Positions 46,468 to 56,445 of a stretch of DNA of 64,000 nucleotides are shown in pieces. The stretch is from Anaerolineae bacterium (GTDB taxonomy: Bacteria > Chloroflexota > Anaerolineae > Aggregatilineales > UBA2796): NCBI GenBank assembly GCA_019637555.1, contig JAHBVK010000031.1, positions 1 to 64,000 on the forward strand, given 5' to 3'. Within the stretch, counting starts at the first letter, position 1, and each line of letters starts with the position of its first letter. A model generated the notes under the pieces. It was not told the origin of the DNA. It saw nothing but the letters and a program-made list of their open reading frames with translations, and searched no databases. Position numbers and translations under genes: made by a program.

Positions 46468-47784
46468 TTACGCCGTCGGCGTTGGCAGCACTGTCGGTGT
46501 GGGATCGACGGGACGTGCGTTGCAGGAGGATAAGCCGCTTTCGATCTGGCTCATGATCACGCCCTTGTCCTGATCGGAGAGTTCTTGACTCTCCTGTGTC
46601 ATGATGTAGCCCTTTTGCAGCAGCGGTACGGCTTCCGAACAGCGACGCGTCGGCTGCTCAATCAAGGCTAGTCCTGCCAGCAGATACGCCTGTGGTTCAG
46701 TCGTTCCGGCGTCAATTGCCCGCAGCGCGAAATCGGCAGCCGGCACCATCGCATCCTGATTGTAATAAACGTAAGCGATGCGTCGCAGGCAGCGCACATT
46801 CTTCGGATTCAGATCGAGACATTGCTGAAAGTACGGACGCGCTCGATCCCAGTTCTGATCGCGGATGTACAGCAGTCCCAAATAGTAAGGGTTCATCTCA
46901 TCATCTTTGTCACGCTCTGCCGCGAGCGTAAACATCTGTACCAGATCACTGACTCGGTTCTGCGTGATGTAGATAAAGTACAGCGGTTGCGCGAAGAACC
47001 CTAACGGCATCGACGCATCGGTGACGGCTACGCGATATGCCTCCTCATAAGATTCTTGCGCTGCTTGACCGCTGCTGGTGGAGAGGATCAACCCTTTCAC
47101 CCAGTTCGCGTAGGCGAGTGCCAACGTATTCAGCGGCTTGGTGTTGCTTGCTAGTTCAATTGCCTTATCGGCTGCAGCGGTGGCAAGCTCATATTGATCG
47201 AGATCGGAGTATATTTCCCCAAGTACCGCTTGCAACAAGGGATCATCAGGCAAGAAGTCGAGCGCTCGTAAAGCATAGGAAAGCGCGCGGCGCGGATCAT
47301 CAGACTTGGTATATGCCAGTGCCACCATGATGTAGCCTTCTCCAGCTTCGGGGTTGGCGTTGACTGCTTCTGCCGCGGCTTGCAGTGCTTCTTTCTTGGT
47401 GTTCACATCCGTCTGATCGCCGCGCAGCAGCGTCATCCGCGCCAGCATCACATGAAGATTCACATCGTTCGGTGCGTTGTCTGCCAACCCGTACAGGGCG
47501 GAGAGGGCATTTTCAATCTTGCCGCTCTGTACCGAGTCCGAGAAGATGCGTTGCAGGTCAGCAACAGGTAGTGTTGCTGTTGGTGTAGGCGGGTTGAAAT
47601 TAACGGGGACGACCTTCTCTAGTGATTTCGAGATCGCTTGACTGATCTGATCGCGGTATTGGAACGCCAGCGCCGCCGGAATAATAATGAACGGCGCGAT
47701 CAGATACAACCACAACCATTTGAGGTTAAGTAGATTGCGGCGGCGTCCGCGATTTTGATAGCGTTTCGGTGTACGCAGATACAT
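46468..47784 (-). CDS. Membrane-anchored TPR protein
   Basis: 438 aa. A short basic cytoplasmic tail, one helix (about 22-41, LKWLWLYLIAPFIIIPAALAF), then tetratricopeptide repeats facing outside from about 60 to 430, ending in a proline/threonine tail. No enzyme motif. It is a paralogue of the next gene, 18 nt away, and looks like a scaffold or assembly factor at the cell surface. Confidence 0.82.
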   Translation of the reverse strand: MYLRTPKRYQNRGRRRNLLNLKWLWLYLIAPFIIIPAALAFQYRDQISQAISKSLEKVVPVNFNPPTPTATLPVADLQRIFSDSVQSGKIENALSALYGLADNAPNDVNLHVMLARMTLLRGDQTDVNTKKEALQAAAEAVNANPEAGEGYIMVALAYTKSDDPRRALSYALRALDFLPDDPLLQAVLGEIYSDLDQYELATAAADKAIELASNTKPLNTLALAYANWVKGLILSTSSGQAAQESYEEAYRVAVTDASMPLGFFAQPLYFIYITQNRVSDLVQMFTLAAERDKDDEMNPYYLGLLYIRDQNWDRARPYFQQCLDLNPKNVRCLRRIAYVYYNQDAMVPAADFALRAIDAGTTEPQAYLLAGLALIEQPTRRCSEAVPLLQKGYIMTQESQELSDQDKGVIMSQIESGLSSCNARPVDPTPTVLPTPTA

Positions 47785-47802
47785 GATGCAGTCGTCAGCT
47801 AA

Positions 47803-49125
47803 CTATAAGATCGGCGGCGGCGGTAGTGTCGCTGTCGGGATCGGCGTAGGCGTCTTGTACGTGCCCGCATAAGCGTCCGCGCACTTGTTGATCACTTTGT
47901 TCGCTTCCACGATAGAAAGTTCGTCCGTCGTCCAACTCAGCACATCTTTGGAAATTTCCACAGCCTCATCGCAGTAGCGATCACCAAGCACAAATAGACC
48001 AGCCGCGCGCAGGAACCAGCAGGTCGGATCGCGACGCTCTGGCGGGAAATTTTTCTCCAGTTCCATGCAACGCCCTAGCGTAGCGGTGGCGTCTTCATAG
48101 TTGCGACTGCGGTGATAAACCTCGCCTAACCAGCGGAACGCAGGCGAGTAGGTCGGATCGGTTTCCGTTGCCGTTTCGCAGTAATAACGCGCTTCGCGAA
48201 TATCCTCCACCGAGCGCGATGATTTTTCCAGATATGCCTGACACATACGCGTCAGCGCCTTAACGTTGTTGGGATTGCGTTTCAACACTTCCTGATACGC
48301 GCCCACGGCAATCAGGAACTTGCTTTCGTCGTTCCGGTCAATAGCGATGCGGCGGGCGAGGAAGGCGAGTTCATAGTAGGGAAATTCCAGCGCTGGATTC
48401 GCTTTGGCTGCCTGCGTGAAGTGTTGCAAGGCGGCATCAAACCGCCCGCTGAAGTAGAGCGCCCGCGCATATGCTAGATTGCCATCCAGATTGGCGACAT
48501 CGAGCTGCACGGCTTTCTGTGCTTCTTCTAGCGCCGCGCTGTAGCGTCCCAAATCGTAATAGCCGATGCTCAGGAAGGCGTAGCTATCCGCTAGGTTTGG
48601 ATCAAGATCGATCGCACGGAGGCAGGCACGGACACCATCTTCCGGTTTATCGTTGACTACCAGCGCATAACAATAAATCGCCTGAACGCGGGCGTCGTTG
48701 GGCAGCGACTCGGCTATCGGTTGCGACCACGTTAGGGCTTCTTCCGCGTCTTTGAAGTTACGCACGTCGCCATAGCTGTTGTAAATCAGCGAGCGTACCA
48801 ATTCGTAGACGATAGCAATGTTATTGGGCTGCTGCTGGGCGGCGAGGCGAAAATTCAGCACAGCGTTGGTCAGATCGCCCTGCAAGTACGCCGCTTCGCC
48901 GCGCTTGGCGTATTCCACGCTGCCGGGAGTCGCTGTCGATGCTGCGCCAACCATCGCTAGCATTCGAGGTTGAATGTTATTGAACTGCCACAACACCAAG
49001 CCGATAACGCCAAAGGCAAGCGAATAGAATCCCACTTTCCATGGATTCACACCGCGCCGACGACGCCCGAACATGGTGCCGTCCGCCAGTACAGAAACAT
49101 TACGCCGAATACGTCCGTAACCCAA
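47803..49125 (-). CDS. Membrane-anchored TPR protein, paralogue
   Basis: 440 aa with the same layout as its neighbour: a basic tail, one helix (about 31-48, VGFYSLAFGVIGLVLWQF), repeats from about 70 to 400 and a threonine/proline end. TTG at 49125 is the start, supported by GAGGAG about nine bases upstream. First of the two-gene unit; the two proteins probably pair or act in sequence. Confidence 0.82.
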   Translation of the reverse strand: MGYGRIRRNVSVLADGTMFGRRRRGVNPWKVGFYSLAFGVIGLVLWQFNNIQPRMLAMVGAASTATPGSVEYAKRGEAAYLQGDLTNAVLNFRLAAQQQPNNIAIVYELVRSLIYNSYGDVRNFKDAEEALTWSQPIAESLPNDARVQAIYCYALVVNDKPEDGVRACLRAIDLDPNLADSYAFLSIGYYDLGRYSAALEEAQKAVQLDVANLDGNLAYARALYFSGRFDAALQHFTQAAKANPALEFPYYELAFLARRIAIDRNDESKFLIAVGAYQEVLKRNPNNVKALTRMCQAYLEKSSRSVEDIREARYYCETATETDPTYSPAFRWLGEVYHRSRNYEDATATLGRCMELEKNFPPERRDPTCWFLRAAGLFVLGDRYCDEAVEISKDVLSWTTDELSIVEANKVINKCADAYAGTYKTPTPIPTATLPPPPIL

Positions 49126-49279
49126 ACCAGCTCACTCCTCAAGTAGTCAACGCTTTATTCTAGCAGAGTCGATCTGCTCCCCCAAGCCCCTCTCCTGCGT
49201 CGTATGGGGAAGACAGGTTAATCGACAGGCTGTTCGCCATCGATCTGCTCATCAAGCTCTCAGTCATCCAAAGGCAAGC

Positions 49280-49285
49280 TATAAT
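49280..49285 (+). promoter_or_regulatory. TATAAT before the HD-domain gene
   Basis: A perfect TATAAT (49280-49285) in the context caagcTATAATc, identical over 12 bases to the one at 37711, 26 nt before the ATG at 49312. No clear -35. Confidence 0.4.
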
Positions 49286-49311
49286 CTGGGCAGGGTGGGG
49301 GATTTCGAGTG

Positions 49312-50028
49312 ATGCCATTTTCAGAAGCCGAATTACAGCACCTTATCGCGCGGCTGGCGGTAGGTGCGGATCAACGTTTGTTCTCAGTCATGGACTGGGA
49401 AGCACAGTTGGGAGGCGATCCGGCTGCCAAAGAGTTTGCGCGGCAGTTGCGCTTGGAATGGCAGCCTGCGATCCCACCTGATGACTTCTGCCGTGAGATG
49501 GTCGATTTTGTGCGCGATCATCTGCACATGCACGATCACGGTCCTCACATCTGGGCGCATACGCTGCGAGTAACTGGCAACGCCATGAGCATGGCGCACG
49601 AAGCAAATGTTGAACCGCAGTTAGCCTTCCTATTGGCGCTGTTTCATGATGTAGGCAAACTTGATGAAATCATCCGTAACGAGACGCATGAAGCAATTGG
49701 TGCGGAGATCGCTCGCCATAAGCTATCCGGCATCTTCAGTAGATCGATGGTCACGCTGATCAGCAATGTGATCGGGAAAGATGCCAGCCGCGCTAATCCT
49801 TTCACCCGCCTGCTCCACGATGCTGACAAACTGGACAAAATCGGCGCAGCAGGGATCGCGCGGCGCTTCTCGGCGGGGCGCAGCGTCGGGCATACCGAAT
49901 TTGCCCTGCGGCGACTTCGCTCTGAACTGATAAGCTTTCGTCCTATGTATTTTCCTTTCGCGCAGGTGATGGCAGAAATGAAGAAGCAGTTTACGCGAGA
50001 ATTTCTGGCATCCCTGCACGAGGATTAG
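49312..50028 (+). CDS. HD-domain phosphohydrolase
   Basis: 238 aa. Metal site: H in HIWAHTLRV, and HD in LALFHDVGKLDEI, then D in LLHDADKLDKIG. HD proteins hydrolyse phosphate esters such as nucleotides or signalling nucleotides; the substrate is not visible. ATG 49312 and GTG 49309 are both possible; the ATG is preferred. A single gene. Confidence 0.87.
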   Translation: MPFSEAELQHLIARLAVGADQRLFSVMDWEAQLGGDPAAKEFARQLRLEWQPAIPPDDFCREMVDFVRDHLHMHDHGPHIWAHTLRVTGNAMSMAHEANVEPQLAFLLALFHDVGKLDEIIRNETHEAIGAEIARHKLSGIFSRSMVTLISNVIGKDASRANPFTRLLHDADKLDKIGAAGIARRFSAGRSVGHTEFALRRLRSELISFRPMYFPFAQVMAEMKKQFTREFLASLHED

Positions 50029-50053
50029 CACTACACCACTTTTCTCTCTGCTT

Positions 50054-50362
50054 CTACTGTCCGGAAGCACTGGAAAAATGGACGATCTCGATATAGTGAT
50101 CTGCCACTTCCAGATCGGGACGGTAAGTTTCAATCCACTCGATCACATTTTGCAGCAGCGATTGGGCGTGTCCCGCGCTGTTAGATACGCAAGCGATCCC
50201 TAAGACCGTTACCTCCCACTGATCCTGCGCGTCCACCTCGGCAGCAGTGATGTTAAATTCTTTGTGCAACCGCGCGATCAGAGATTTGAGAACGCTGCGC
50301 TTATCTTTGAGCGAGCCGATTTCTGGTAGTTCAATTTCGATGGTACAAGCACCGATAACCAT
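50054..50362 (-). CDS. DUF503 protein
   Basis: 102 aa. MVIGACTIEIELPEIGSLKDKRSVLKSLIARLHKEFNITAAEVDAQDQWEVTVLGIACVSN is the DUF503 (YlxP-like) signature. In other bacteria the gene often sits beside translation and ribosome-maturation genes such as rbfA, but the function is unproven. It is the last gene of the minus-strand run. AGTGC-type repeats lie after its stop codon. Confidence 0.9.
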   Translation of the reverse strand: MVIGACTIEIELPEIGSLKDKRSVLKSLIARLHKEFNITAAEVDAQDQWEVTVLGIACVSNSAGHAQSLLQNVIEWIETYRPDLEVADHYIEIVHFSSASGQ

Positions 50363-50465
50363 AATGCTATTGAGCTACAGGGGATGTAGCCATGATAAAG
50401 TGCCATTATGCTGAAATTCCTAAGCGCCTCAATAGGCACGTTGAGGATGTGCAGATTTTACGGAT

Positions 50466-51281
50466 TTAGAGGCGGAATGTCCACGAATCGGCGGCATAGC
50501 GCGTAACGAACAACTCCTCCGCGCAGTTGTGTTCGGCAGGAGTTAGTTCCGCAGGTTCCAGCTTGACGTCGAATAGTTCCCCAAAGCCACTGCTGATCGC
50601 CTCTGCTGCGCGATCCCATGACACCGATTTGCCGAGTGCCTCACCCAGTGTCACGGCACGCTCCCGAACGCGGATTTTCGCTTCGACGCGGGCAGCCTCA
50701 TCAGCGAACGCCAGCGAGTCGCAAATGCGACTGATGTCGCCCGCCAACGGCAGCGATCCATGTTGTAGGGTGCCACTGTATTTGCGTACCTGTGCGCTGC
50801 CCAGCATCTTACGCCCATTGACGGCGATTTCATAGTCTGAGGGGACTTCAAAGCAGACCGGACCGCTGAGTTTTGGCGCACCTGCCGCTTTAGGATCAGC
50901 GCGGGCGGTCATGCCTAGATGTTCCAGTGCTCGTAGCAAAGCGCCGCTGAGTCGGCGGTAACTCTCCACAATCGTGCCTGCCACCAGCGGATGATCAGAT
51001 GGAAAAGCGATACTGTAGGTGATCTCATCCGTGTGTAAGATCGCCCGTCCGCCCGTCAGCCGCCGCACGATTTGCCAGTCTCGCTTACTGATGCGCTCCC
51101 GATCCGCATCGCCAGAAGGCTGCGCCACTCCTAGCGAAAGAGTCGGCGCTGACCACCTATACAAACGCAATACAGGCGGACTCTGCTTCGCGCCGACGGC
51201 TTGCAGCAGCGCCTCATCAATCGCCATATTCGTTGCGCCATCAAGAGCAGGATCAAGGATCAAACGCCAAGTTTCAGTCAT
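50466..51281 (-). CDS. LipM-like octanoyl/lipoate transferase
   Basis: 271 aa, biotin/lipoate protein ligase fold. VRRLTGGRAILHTDEITYSI is the substrate loop, and GRKMLGSAQVRKYSGTLQHGS carries the catalytic lysine. C143 in SGPVCFEVPSDYE stands where LipM octanoyltransferases have their catalytic cysteine, so LipM is preferred over LplA. It attaches octanoyl or lipoyl groups to proteins such as GcvH. It overlaps hepT by 4 nt (ATGA), an unusual partner. Confidence 0.85.
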   Translation of the reverse strand: MTETWRLILDPALDGATNMAIDEALLQAVGAKQSPPVLRLYRWSAPTLSLGVAQPSGDADRERISKRDWQIVRRLTGGRAILHTDEITYSIAFPSDHPLVAGTIVESYRRLSGALLRALEHLGMTARADPKAAGAPKLSGPVCFEVPSDYEIAVNGRKMLGSAQVRKYSGTLQHGSLPLAGDISRICDSLAFADEAARVEAKIRVRERAVTLGEALGKSVSWDRAAEAISSGFGELFDVKLEPAELTPAEHNCAEELFVTRYAADSWTFRL

Positions 51282-51661
51282 TTCTCCGAATCGGATGGGG
51301 AATCCGATGATAATAAGGATCGCTCCTCTAGTGATCGAAGGATATTAGTGACCGCTTCTTCAAGATGAGGAACATCTTGTTCAACTGCGTCCCAAACGAG
51401 ATGAAGTTTTATTTTGTCGTATTGATGGATTAGCACATCTCGAAAACCCGCTAACTGTTTCCACGGCACGTCATGATATGGAGTGAGGATATTCTCAGGA
51501 AGTCGTTTGACTACCTCGCCGATCACCTCGAAACAGCGAATCACGCTTTCCTGAGTTTTCAGCGAGGTCATGAATTCATCGCGCCCCTCAACCGTAAAGT
51601 CGCGGATCATGCTGGCTCGTGCTAACAAGTCGTGGAGATAGGGGCGAATGTCCTTGTTCAT
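51278..51661 (-). CDS. hepT: HepT-like toxin (DUF86)
   Basis: 127 aa. R74-DVLI-H79-Q-Y81 matches the RX4HXY motif of HepT RNases, with the tyrosine that the antitoxin modifies. The surrounding GFRDVLIHQYDKIKLHLVWDAV is typical. It overlaps mntA by 4 nt at its start and lipM by 4 nt at its end. Confidence 0.9.
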   Translation of the reverse strand: MNKDIRPYLHDLLARASMIRDFTVEGRDEFMTSLKTQESVIRCFEVIGEVVKRLPENILTPYHDVPWKQLAGFRDVLIHQYDKIKLHLVWDAVEQDVPHLEEAVTNILRSLEERSLLSSDSPSDSEK

Positions 51662-51966
51662 AGCGGTGTAGCATCCGCCAAAATGTAGGGCGCAAACTCC
51701 TCGCGCAAGCTATCGGCAACCGCCACATCAACTTTGCAGTCCAGTAGTGCTTCCAAGTCTTGTTTTAGCCCGATTTGATCCCAAATACGGTAATCTGGTT
51801 TGAAATCAACAAGGAAGTCGATATCGCTTTTTTCGGTCGCCTCGCCCCGCGCCACTGAACCGAATACCCGAACATTATAAGCACCATAACGATCGGCAAT
51901 TTCTAGGATTTGCTGCCGCTTTGAGGCGAGTAGATCAGGGATACCAAGCCCTATTTTCGTTGTCAT
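51658..51966 (-). CDS. mntA: MntA-like antitoxin nucleotidyltransferase
   Basis: 102 aa minimal nucleotidyltransferase. G36-S37 with D48-x-D50 gives the exact GSX10DXD motif; the full text is FGSVARGEATEKSDIDFLV. MntA adds AMP to the HepT tyrosine and so blocks it. First gene of the overlapping mntA-hepT-lipM string, 37 nt after the dynamin gene. Confidence 0.92.
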   Translation of the reverse strand: MTTKIGLGIPDLLASKRQQILEIADRYGAYNVRVFGSVARGEATEKSDIDFLVDFKPDYRIWDQIGLKQDLEALLDCKVDVAVADSLREEFAPYILADATPL

Positions 51967-52003
51967 GGATCAGTCCTCTATTCAAGCAGCCCCTATCGTC
52001 TGT

Positions 52004-53851
52004 TCAGCCCCGTCGCTCTTGCTGCACTTGCATCATCTTCATGTCGTTGATCTCCTTGTCCAGCGCACTCAATCGCTCTGAGTAGGAGGACACTTCCGCC
52101 TGCTGATCGCGGAGTCGCTGCGCCAACGCCTGTAACTGGCTGAACACTGGCGTCAGGATCTGCTTGCCGTACTGTAGCAGGCGATTGCGTTCGTGGTTAG
52201 TCAGCTTGACCAGCGAATCCTTGTAGGTGTTTTCCAGCTCGTCGATCTTTTCGTTAAGCTGCTTGCGGGCGCGGTTCACCGCTGTGCGCAGTGCGACTAC
52301 CGCCGCTCCACCACCTGCCAGCGCAACCAAGCCACCGACCACGAAGCCAATCGCCGCCAGCGGATACAGCGCCAGATGCCCCGGCGTCGCAATAGCGAGG
52401 ATCACAGCGATCAAGCCACCGATGCTGCCCACTGCGCCATATGCGAAATTGCGGATATTCGCCTCGAAATCGGTCTGGATGCTGTCGATCACCTGCTGAT
52501 TGGTGTAATTCTTCATCTCTACATCCGCCATCATCATCGCGGATTGCAGCGCCGCCCGCTGATCGGCGTAGGTGGCGGCATCCATCGAGGCGGCTTCTTC
52601 CTTGAGCAGCGCGTCCATGCGATTCAGACGTTCCAGCACACCACGCCAGTAAGCGCGTCCGCTATCGACCAGCGCATTGACGTAGAATTCTTGCGTTGAG
52701 GTCAACCGCTGGATCACATCCCCGATCACATCGCGCTCAAATTCCTTTTGCAGCGCGTCTTTATCGACACCACGAATAGTCGCCCGCACGATGCGAATGT
52801 TTTTCTCTACGAACTTGTCGCCGCGTTTGCGCACCGCCTCGAAGATGTTATGTACTTCTACCAGCGTGCTGTTCAACTGCCGATCAAGATTCGATGCTTG
52901 CTGCTCGATCTCGCGCTGCAAATCCTCGGCGGCATTAGTGTCAGCTCCGATCAAGCTCAACTTGGACTGCACTTCACCTACGTACTTTTGCAGCAGTCGC
53001 CGCGCCAACTCCAGATGCGTCAGCAGCTTTTGCTTGGCGGGCGGCACTTGCTCGAATGTTTCCTTCAGATAGGTGCGGACGGCGTTCAAGCCGTAATCGT
53101 CCTTGCCACCGATCAACCCTGAGAGTAAGCCGCCGCTTTTTTCGCCGTTCAGCGCCTTCTTTGCCGACACCATGAAGATCGGCGGGCGCAGATCCAGCAG
53201 TTCGTTGACCTGCCGCTGTACGAAGGCTCGGACATCGTTCTGCTCCTTTGTGTCCAGCAGATCGATCTGATTGATCACGATGATGATCTTCTTACCGTAG
53301 TTCTTCGCCAATTCCAGATATAGGCGTTCCGTATCCGCGAAAGCGCGCTTGGCGGAGATCACGAAGATCACCAGATCGCTGCGATGCAGGAAGTTTTTAG
53401 CGATCTGCTCATGCTTGCTGAACACCGATCCAGTTCCCGGCGTATCCACGATCACCACACCGGGAATGCCTGTGTTCGGATGCTTCCACTCGCGCACGGC
53501 ATCATCGCGCACATTGGGCATGCGCGTGGCTAGCGGTGAGTAGCGGATCAGCTCGATCATGTCTGTCGTCGGCGTAATGCCCATCGGCAGCACAGTGTCG
53601 CCAAGCAGCGCGTTGACGAACGTTGATTTGCCAGCGTTGAACTCTCCGATTACCACCACCAGATAAAACATCTCACGCAGATCAGTCGACGCATCGATCA
53701 GTCGCTGCCGATCCGCTGCGCCTTCTGTGCCTAGCGTGCCGATGTGATCAGCAATATCGTGCAGCAGCCGAATTTCCCGTTCGCGTAATTCCGCGACAGG
53801 ACCTTCCAGCGTTACGGTGGAAGTGGTTGAACTTAGGGACGGGGTCGTCAT
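52004..53851 (-). CDS. Dynamin-like GTPase
   Basis: 615 aa. G1 GEFNAGKST (69-77), G2 T94-T95, G3 DTPG (136-139) and G4 NQID (194-197) form a complete GTPase site. A long helical middle and a hydrophobic hairpin (about 470-525, GGLIAVILAIATPGHLALYPLAAIGFVVGGLVALAGGG) are the paddle that dips into lipid. Bacterial dynamins reshape or repair membranes, and some act in phage defence. It precedes mntA-hepT-lipM on the same strand. Confidence 0.93.
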   Translation of the reverse strand: MTTPSLSSTTSTVTLEGPVAELREREIRLLHDIADHIGTLGTEGAADRQRLIDASTDLREMFYLVVVIGEFNAGKSTFVNALLGDTVLPMGITPTTDMIELIRYSPLATRMPNVRDDAVREWKHPNTGIPGVVIVDTPGTGSVFSKHEQIAKNFLHRSDLVIFVISAKRAFADTERLYLELAKNYGKKIIIVINQIDLLDTKEQNDVRAFVQRQVNELLDLRPPIFMVSAKKALNGEKSGGLLSGLIGGKDDYGLNAVRTYLKETFEQVPPAKQKLLTHLELARRLLQKYVGEVQSKLSLIGADTNAAEDLQREIEQQASNLDRQLNSTLVEVHNIFEAVRKRGDKFVEKNIRIVRATIRGVDKDALQKEFERDVIGDVIQRLTSTQEFYVNALVDSGRAYWRGVLERLNRMDALLKEEAASMDAATYADQRAALQSAMMMADVEMKNYTNQQVIDSIQTDFEANIRNFAYGAVGSIGGLIAVILAIATPGHLALYPLAAIGFVVGGLVALAGGGAAVVALRTAVNRARKQLNEKIDELENTYKDSLVKLTNHERNRLLQYGKQILTPVFSQLQALAQRLRDQQAEVSSYSERLSALDKEINDMKMMQVQQERRG

Positions 53852-53935
53852 TCGTTAGTTGTTCCCATGAATTATCGAACATGACGAGCCATTGAACTTG
53901 GTGTCAATGACTCGTCGCTGGTTGACTCCTGAGTC

Positions 53936-56395
53936 TTACCGATCCAATACAATCTGGATTGGTTCGCTTTGAGCGACGATCACCCAGTTATCAGAATCGG
54001 TGGCATCCGCTGCGATGACCACGAAGTATAGCTCCTCCTCGGTCACCTCCTCGAAGGCGCTGTCAGGGATGAATAGCGTTACGTTCTTAAACGCCGTCTG
54101 GTTGCGCTTGGGCTTCACCGAGATGCCTACGCCAATTGTACCACTAGCGTCATAGTCAGGATCGCTGCTGGCTACGTCGTTGCCGTCTTTATCGAAGAAC
54201 AGCGCGGCTACCACCATTTGCTTGCCCGTGAAGTTTTCTAGCTCAAAGCTCACCTTGATTTGAAGTCCGGTTTCGCGCTTGACCTTGACCCCGAAGCGCG
54301 CCCGCACATTTTCGATCACCGCGACCGATTTATCGCCGCCGCCCGTTTCTTTCTGGTTCGGTTCAGGCAGCGCCAACCGTCCGGTGCCAAACTGAGGGTC
54401 TTCGCCCTTGTCACCCAGATCGACGACATTTTCCATCAGATAAGCCTTAAGTTCGCCCTGCGTCATATCGGGGAAGGCTTGCAGCACTAAGGCAGCAGCA
54501 CCGGCAACCATCGGCGCAGCACCGGAGGTGCCGTAGAAGCCATTTTCGTAGCCCGCTACCTCTTCGCCCGTCGGCGCACTGATGTCAGGCTTAATCCGAT
54601 CATCCGTCGTCGGACCTTGAGAGCTATATTCCTCTAACTCATCTCGCGTCAAACCTGTCGCCCCAACCGATAATGCGCTGTCGGCATCGGCGGGTGTGGT
54701 CACGCTGTATTCAGGTACTTGTGCCCAATCCGCCAATACACTGTTGGTCATGAAAATGTCCAGCACATTGTCGGTATTGCCGCGCTTGCGCTGAATTGCC
54801 AGATAGTAAACTGTGCCCGGTTCGGACTCGAAGTAGGCAAACTGATACGGCAGATCGTTTTTCTTGCCGCGTCGCGCTTCGTTACCTTCGACCAACACGT
54901 TGCCATCTTCATCCAGCACCGAAAAGTTGTACTGAGATTTTTCTTTGCCCTTCCAGTTGCCGTTCCAGTTCATGGTTACAGCGGTGATCGTTGACTGTGC
55001 CTCGAAGGGCATTACATCGGTATCCTCGCCAAAACTGTGATACCCATTATCGCCTTCGTTGAACTTCAACATGGTGTGTGCCTGTGCGTAATTGCCCGCC
55101 GCGTTGACCCACAGCGCACCTGTCTTACGCACAAAATCATCCACGATCACGGCATCGCCGAACGATCCATCGCGCGGACCAACGGAGGTTGTGGAGGCAT
55201 ACAACACGATATTGACTTTGCTTGACTCTAGCCAGTCCAGCGCATCGAAGTAACTGTCGTTGCTGGAGTAGTCGAACCATGCCAGATACAGCTCGGCATC
55301 CGGCGCAATTCCATGCGCCACCAGCGCCAACGCCGTGCCATGCAAGCTAGACTGATCATTCATCTCATCAAGTGGGATGTTGCTCTCCATACTGTCGGGC
55401 AGTTGGTCACCCGCCAACTCTGCGATTGCGCCGAACCCACCATCGAAGATGCCGATCTTGACACCCTTCCCCGTGATGCCCGCCTCGTGCCACTTATCCG
55501 CGCCGATGGTCTGTGCTCCCACACTGCGCACCTTCTGCGGAGTTAGCCCCGTGCTTGCCATCATCGGATAAGGTGGACGCCAGCCCACGATATGAGGACT
55601 GTCGCCAATCTTAATCAGGTATTCCAGCATCGTGCCGGGAGTCTGGAACTGTGCCAGCGTCGTTAGCGCAATGCCGATCTCGATCTCGTCTGTTTCTTCT
55701 ATGTAACCAAGTACGGTGACATCCAGCGCTTTCAGTCGCGCCGATTCCGCCTCGAAGTTCGCTCGATCATCCAGCGTCAGATAGCTAGCAATTTCGTCGT
55801 TGCCGTTAATGATCGAACGTTGTTGTGCCAGATTCAGCACGGCATCCGCGCCACCTTGATCAAAGGCGCGCAGCAGATCGAGATAGCTCAGCGGTAAATT
55901 GAGCTTTTCTAGAATGCCGGAGCCTTCGAGGAAGGTAGCAACGCCTTGTGCGCCTTCCTTATCATAAATAGCCGCGATCTGGGCGTATAGCTCAGCCGTC
56001 GGAATGTTCCCAATCTGCGTATCCTTGTACTTATCGATAAATGGACCTAAATCAGGATACGCAACGCGCAGTTCATCAATAGATTTCGGTACCTTAATTT
56101 CCGGCATCTTGGAAATTGGCGTGCCGTTGATGCTGCTGGAGGGCAGCGCCGTTGAGATCACAGGTAGCGTTGGCGTGGGGGTGATGATGGCAGGGCGGAT
56201 GCTAACGCCACCGCTACTGGTGGTTGCTTCGGCAGTTGCAGTTGATTCACTGGGGGCTGCCGCCACAGCAGTGGCTGCCGTTGTCGGTGCGGCACTTGGT
56301 GTCGCTGCAGGTGCCGCGCCACAACCTGCTACGGTCAGCGTCAGTGTGATCAACAAGACTAGGGCAAAGGGCAGACGAAGTATCTTAGCCAGCAT
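53936..56395 (-). CDS. Subtilase-family lipoprotein, copy A
   Basis: 819 aa. Lipobox LTVAGC (C25), an alanine/threonine-rich linker, then an N-terminal domain of about 200 residues before a subtilisin core. Catalytic D318 in GIFDGGFG, H352 in LHGTALA and S624 in YGTSGAAP. The core carries an insert of about 150 residues between His and Ser, and a C-terminal beta domain of about 130. ATG 56395 is used (the longer reading to 56473 adds an unlikely second membrane helix). Copy B next door is about two-thirds identical. A terminator separates the two, so each has its own control. Confidence 0.92.
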   Translation of the reverse strand: MLAKILRLPFALVLLITLTLTVAGCGAAPAATPSAAPTTAATAVAAAPSESTATAEATTSSGGVSIRPAIITPTPTLPVISTALPSSSINGTPISKMPEIKVPKSIDELRVAYPDLGPFIDKYKDTQIGNIPTAELYAQIAAIYDKEGAQGVATFLEGSGILEKLNLPLSYLDLLRAFDQGGADAVLNLAQQRSIINGNDEIASYLTLDDRANFEAESARLKALDVTVLGYIEETDEIEIGIALTTLAQFQTPGTMLEYLIKIGDSPHIVGWRPPYPMMASTGLTPQKVRSVGAQTIGADKWHEAGITGKGVKIGIFDGGFGAIAELAGDQLPDSMESNIPLDEMNDQSSLHGTALALVAHGIAPDAELYLAWFDYSSNDSYFDALDWLESSKVNIVLYASTTSVGPRDGSFGDAVIVDDFVRKTGALWVNAAGNYAQAHTMLKFNEGDNGYHSFGEDTDVMPFEAQSTITAVTMNWNGNWKGKEKSQYNFSVLDEDGNVLVEGNEARRGKKNDLPYQFAYFESEPGTVYYLAIQRKRGNTDNVLDIFMTNSVLADWAQVPEYSVTTPADADSALSVGATGLTRDELEEYSSQGPTTDDRIKPDISAPTGEEVAGYENGFYGTSGAAPMVAGAAALVLQAFPDMTQGELKAYLMENVVDLGDKGEDPQFGTGRLALPEPNQKETGGGDKSVAVIENVRARFGVKVKRETGLQIKVSFELENFTGKQMVVAALFFDKDGNDVASSDPDYDASGTIGVGISVKPKRNQTAFKNVTLFIPDSAFEEVTEEELYFVVIAADATDSDNWVIVAQSEPIQIVLDR

Positions 56396-56445
56396 ATACC
56401 TGTTACCTCTCACTGAGTATTGAACCATAAGTGTATAAGAAAATA

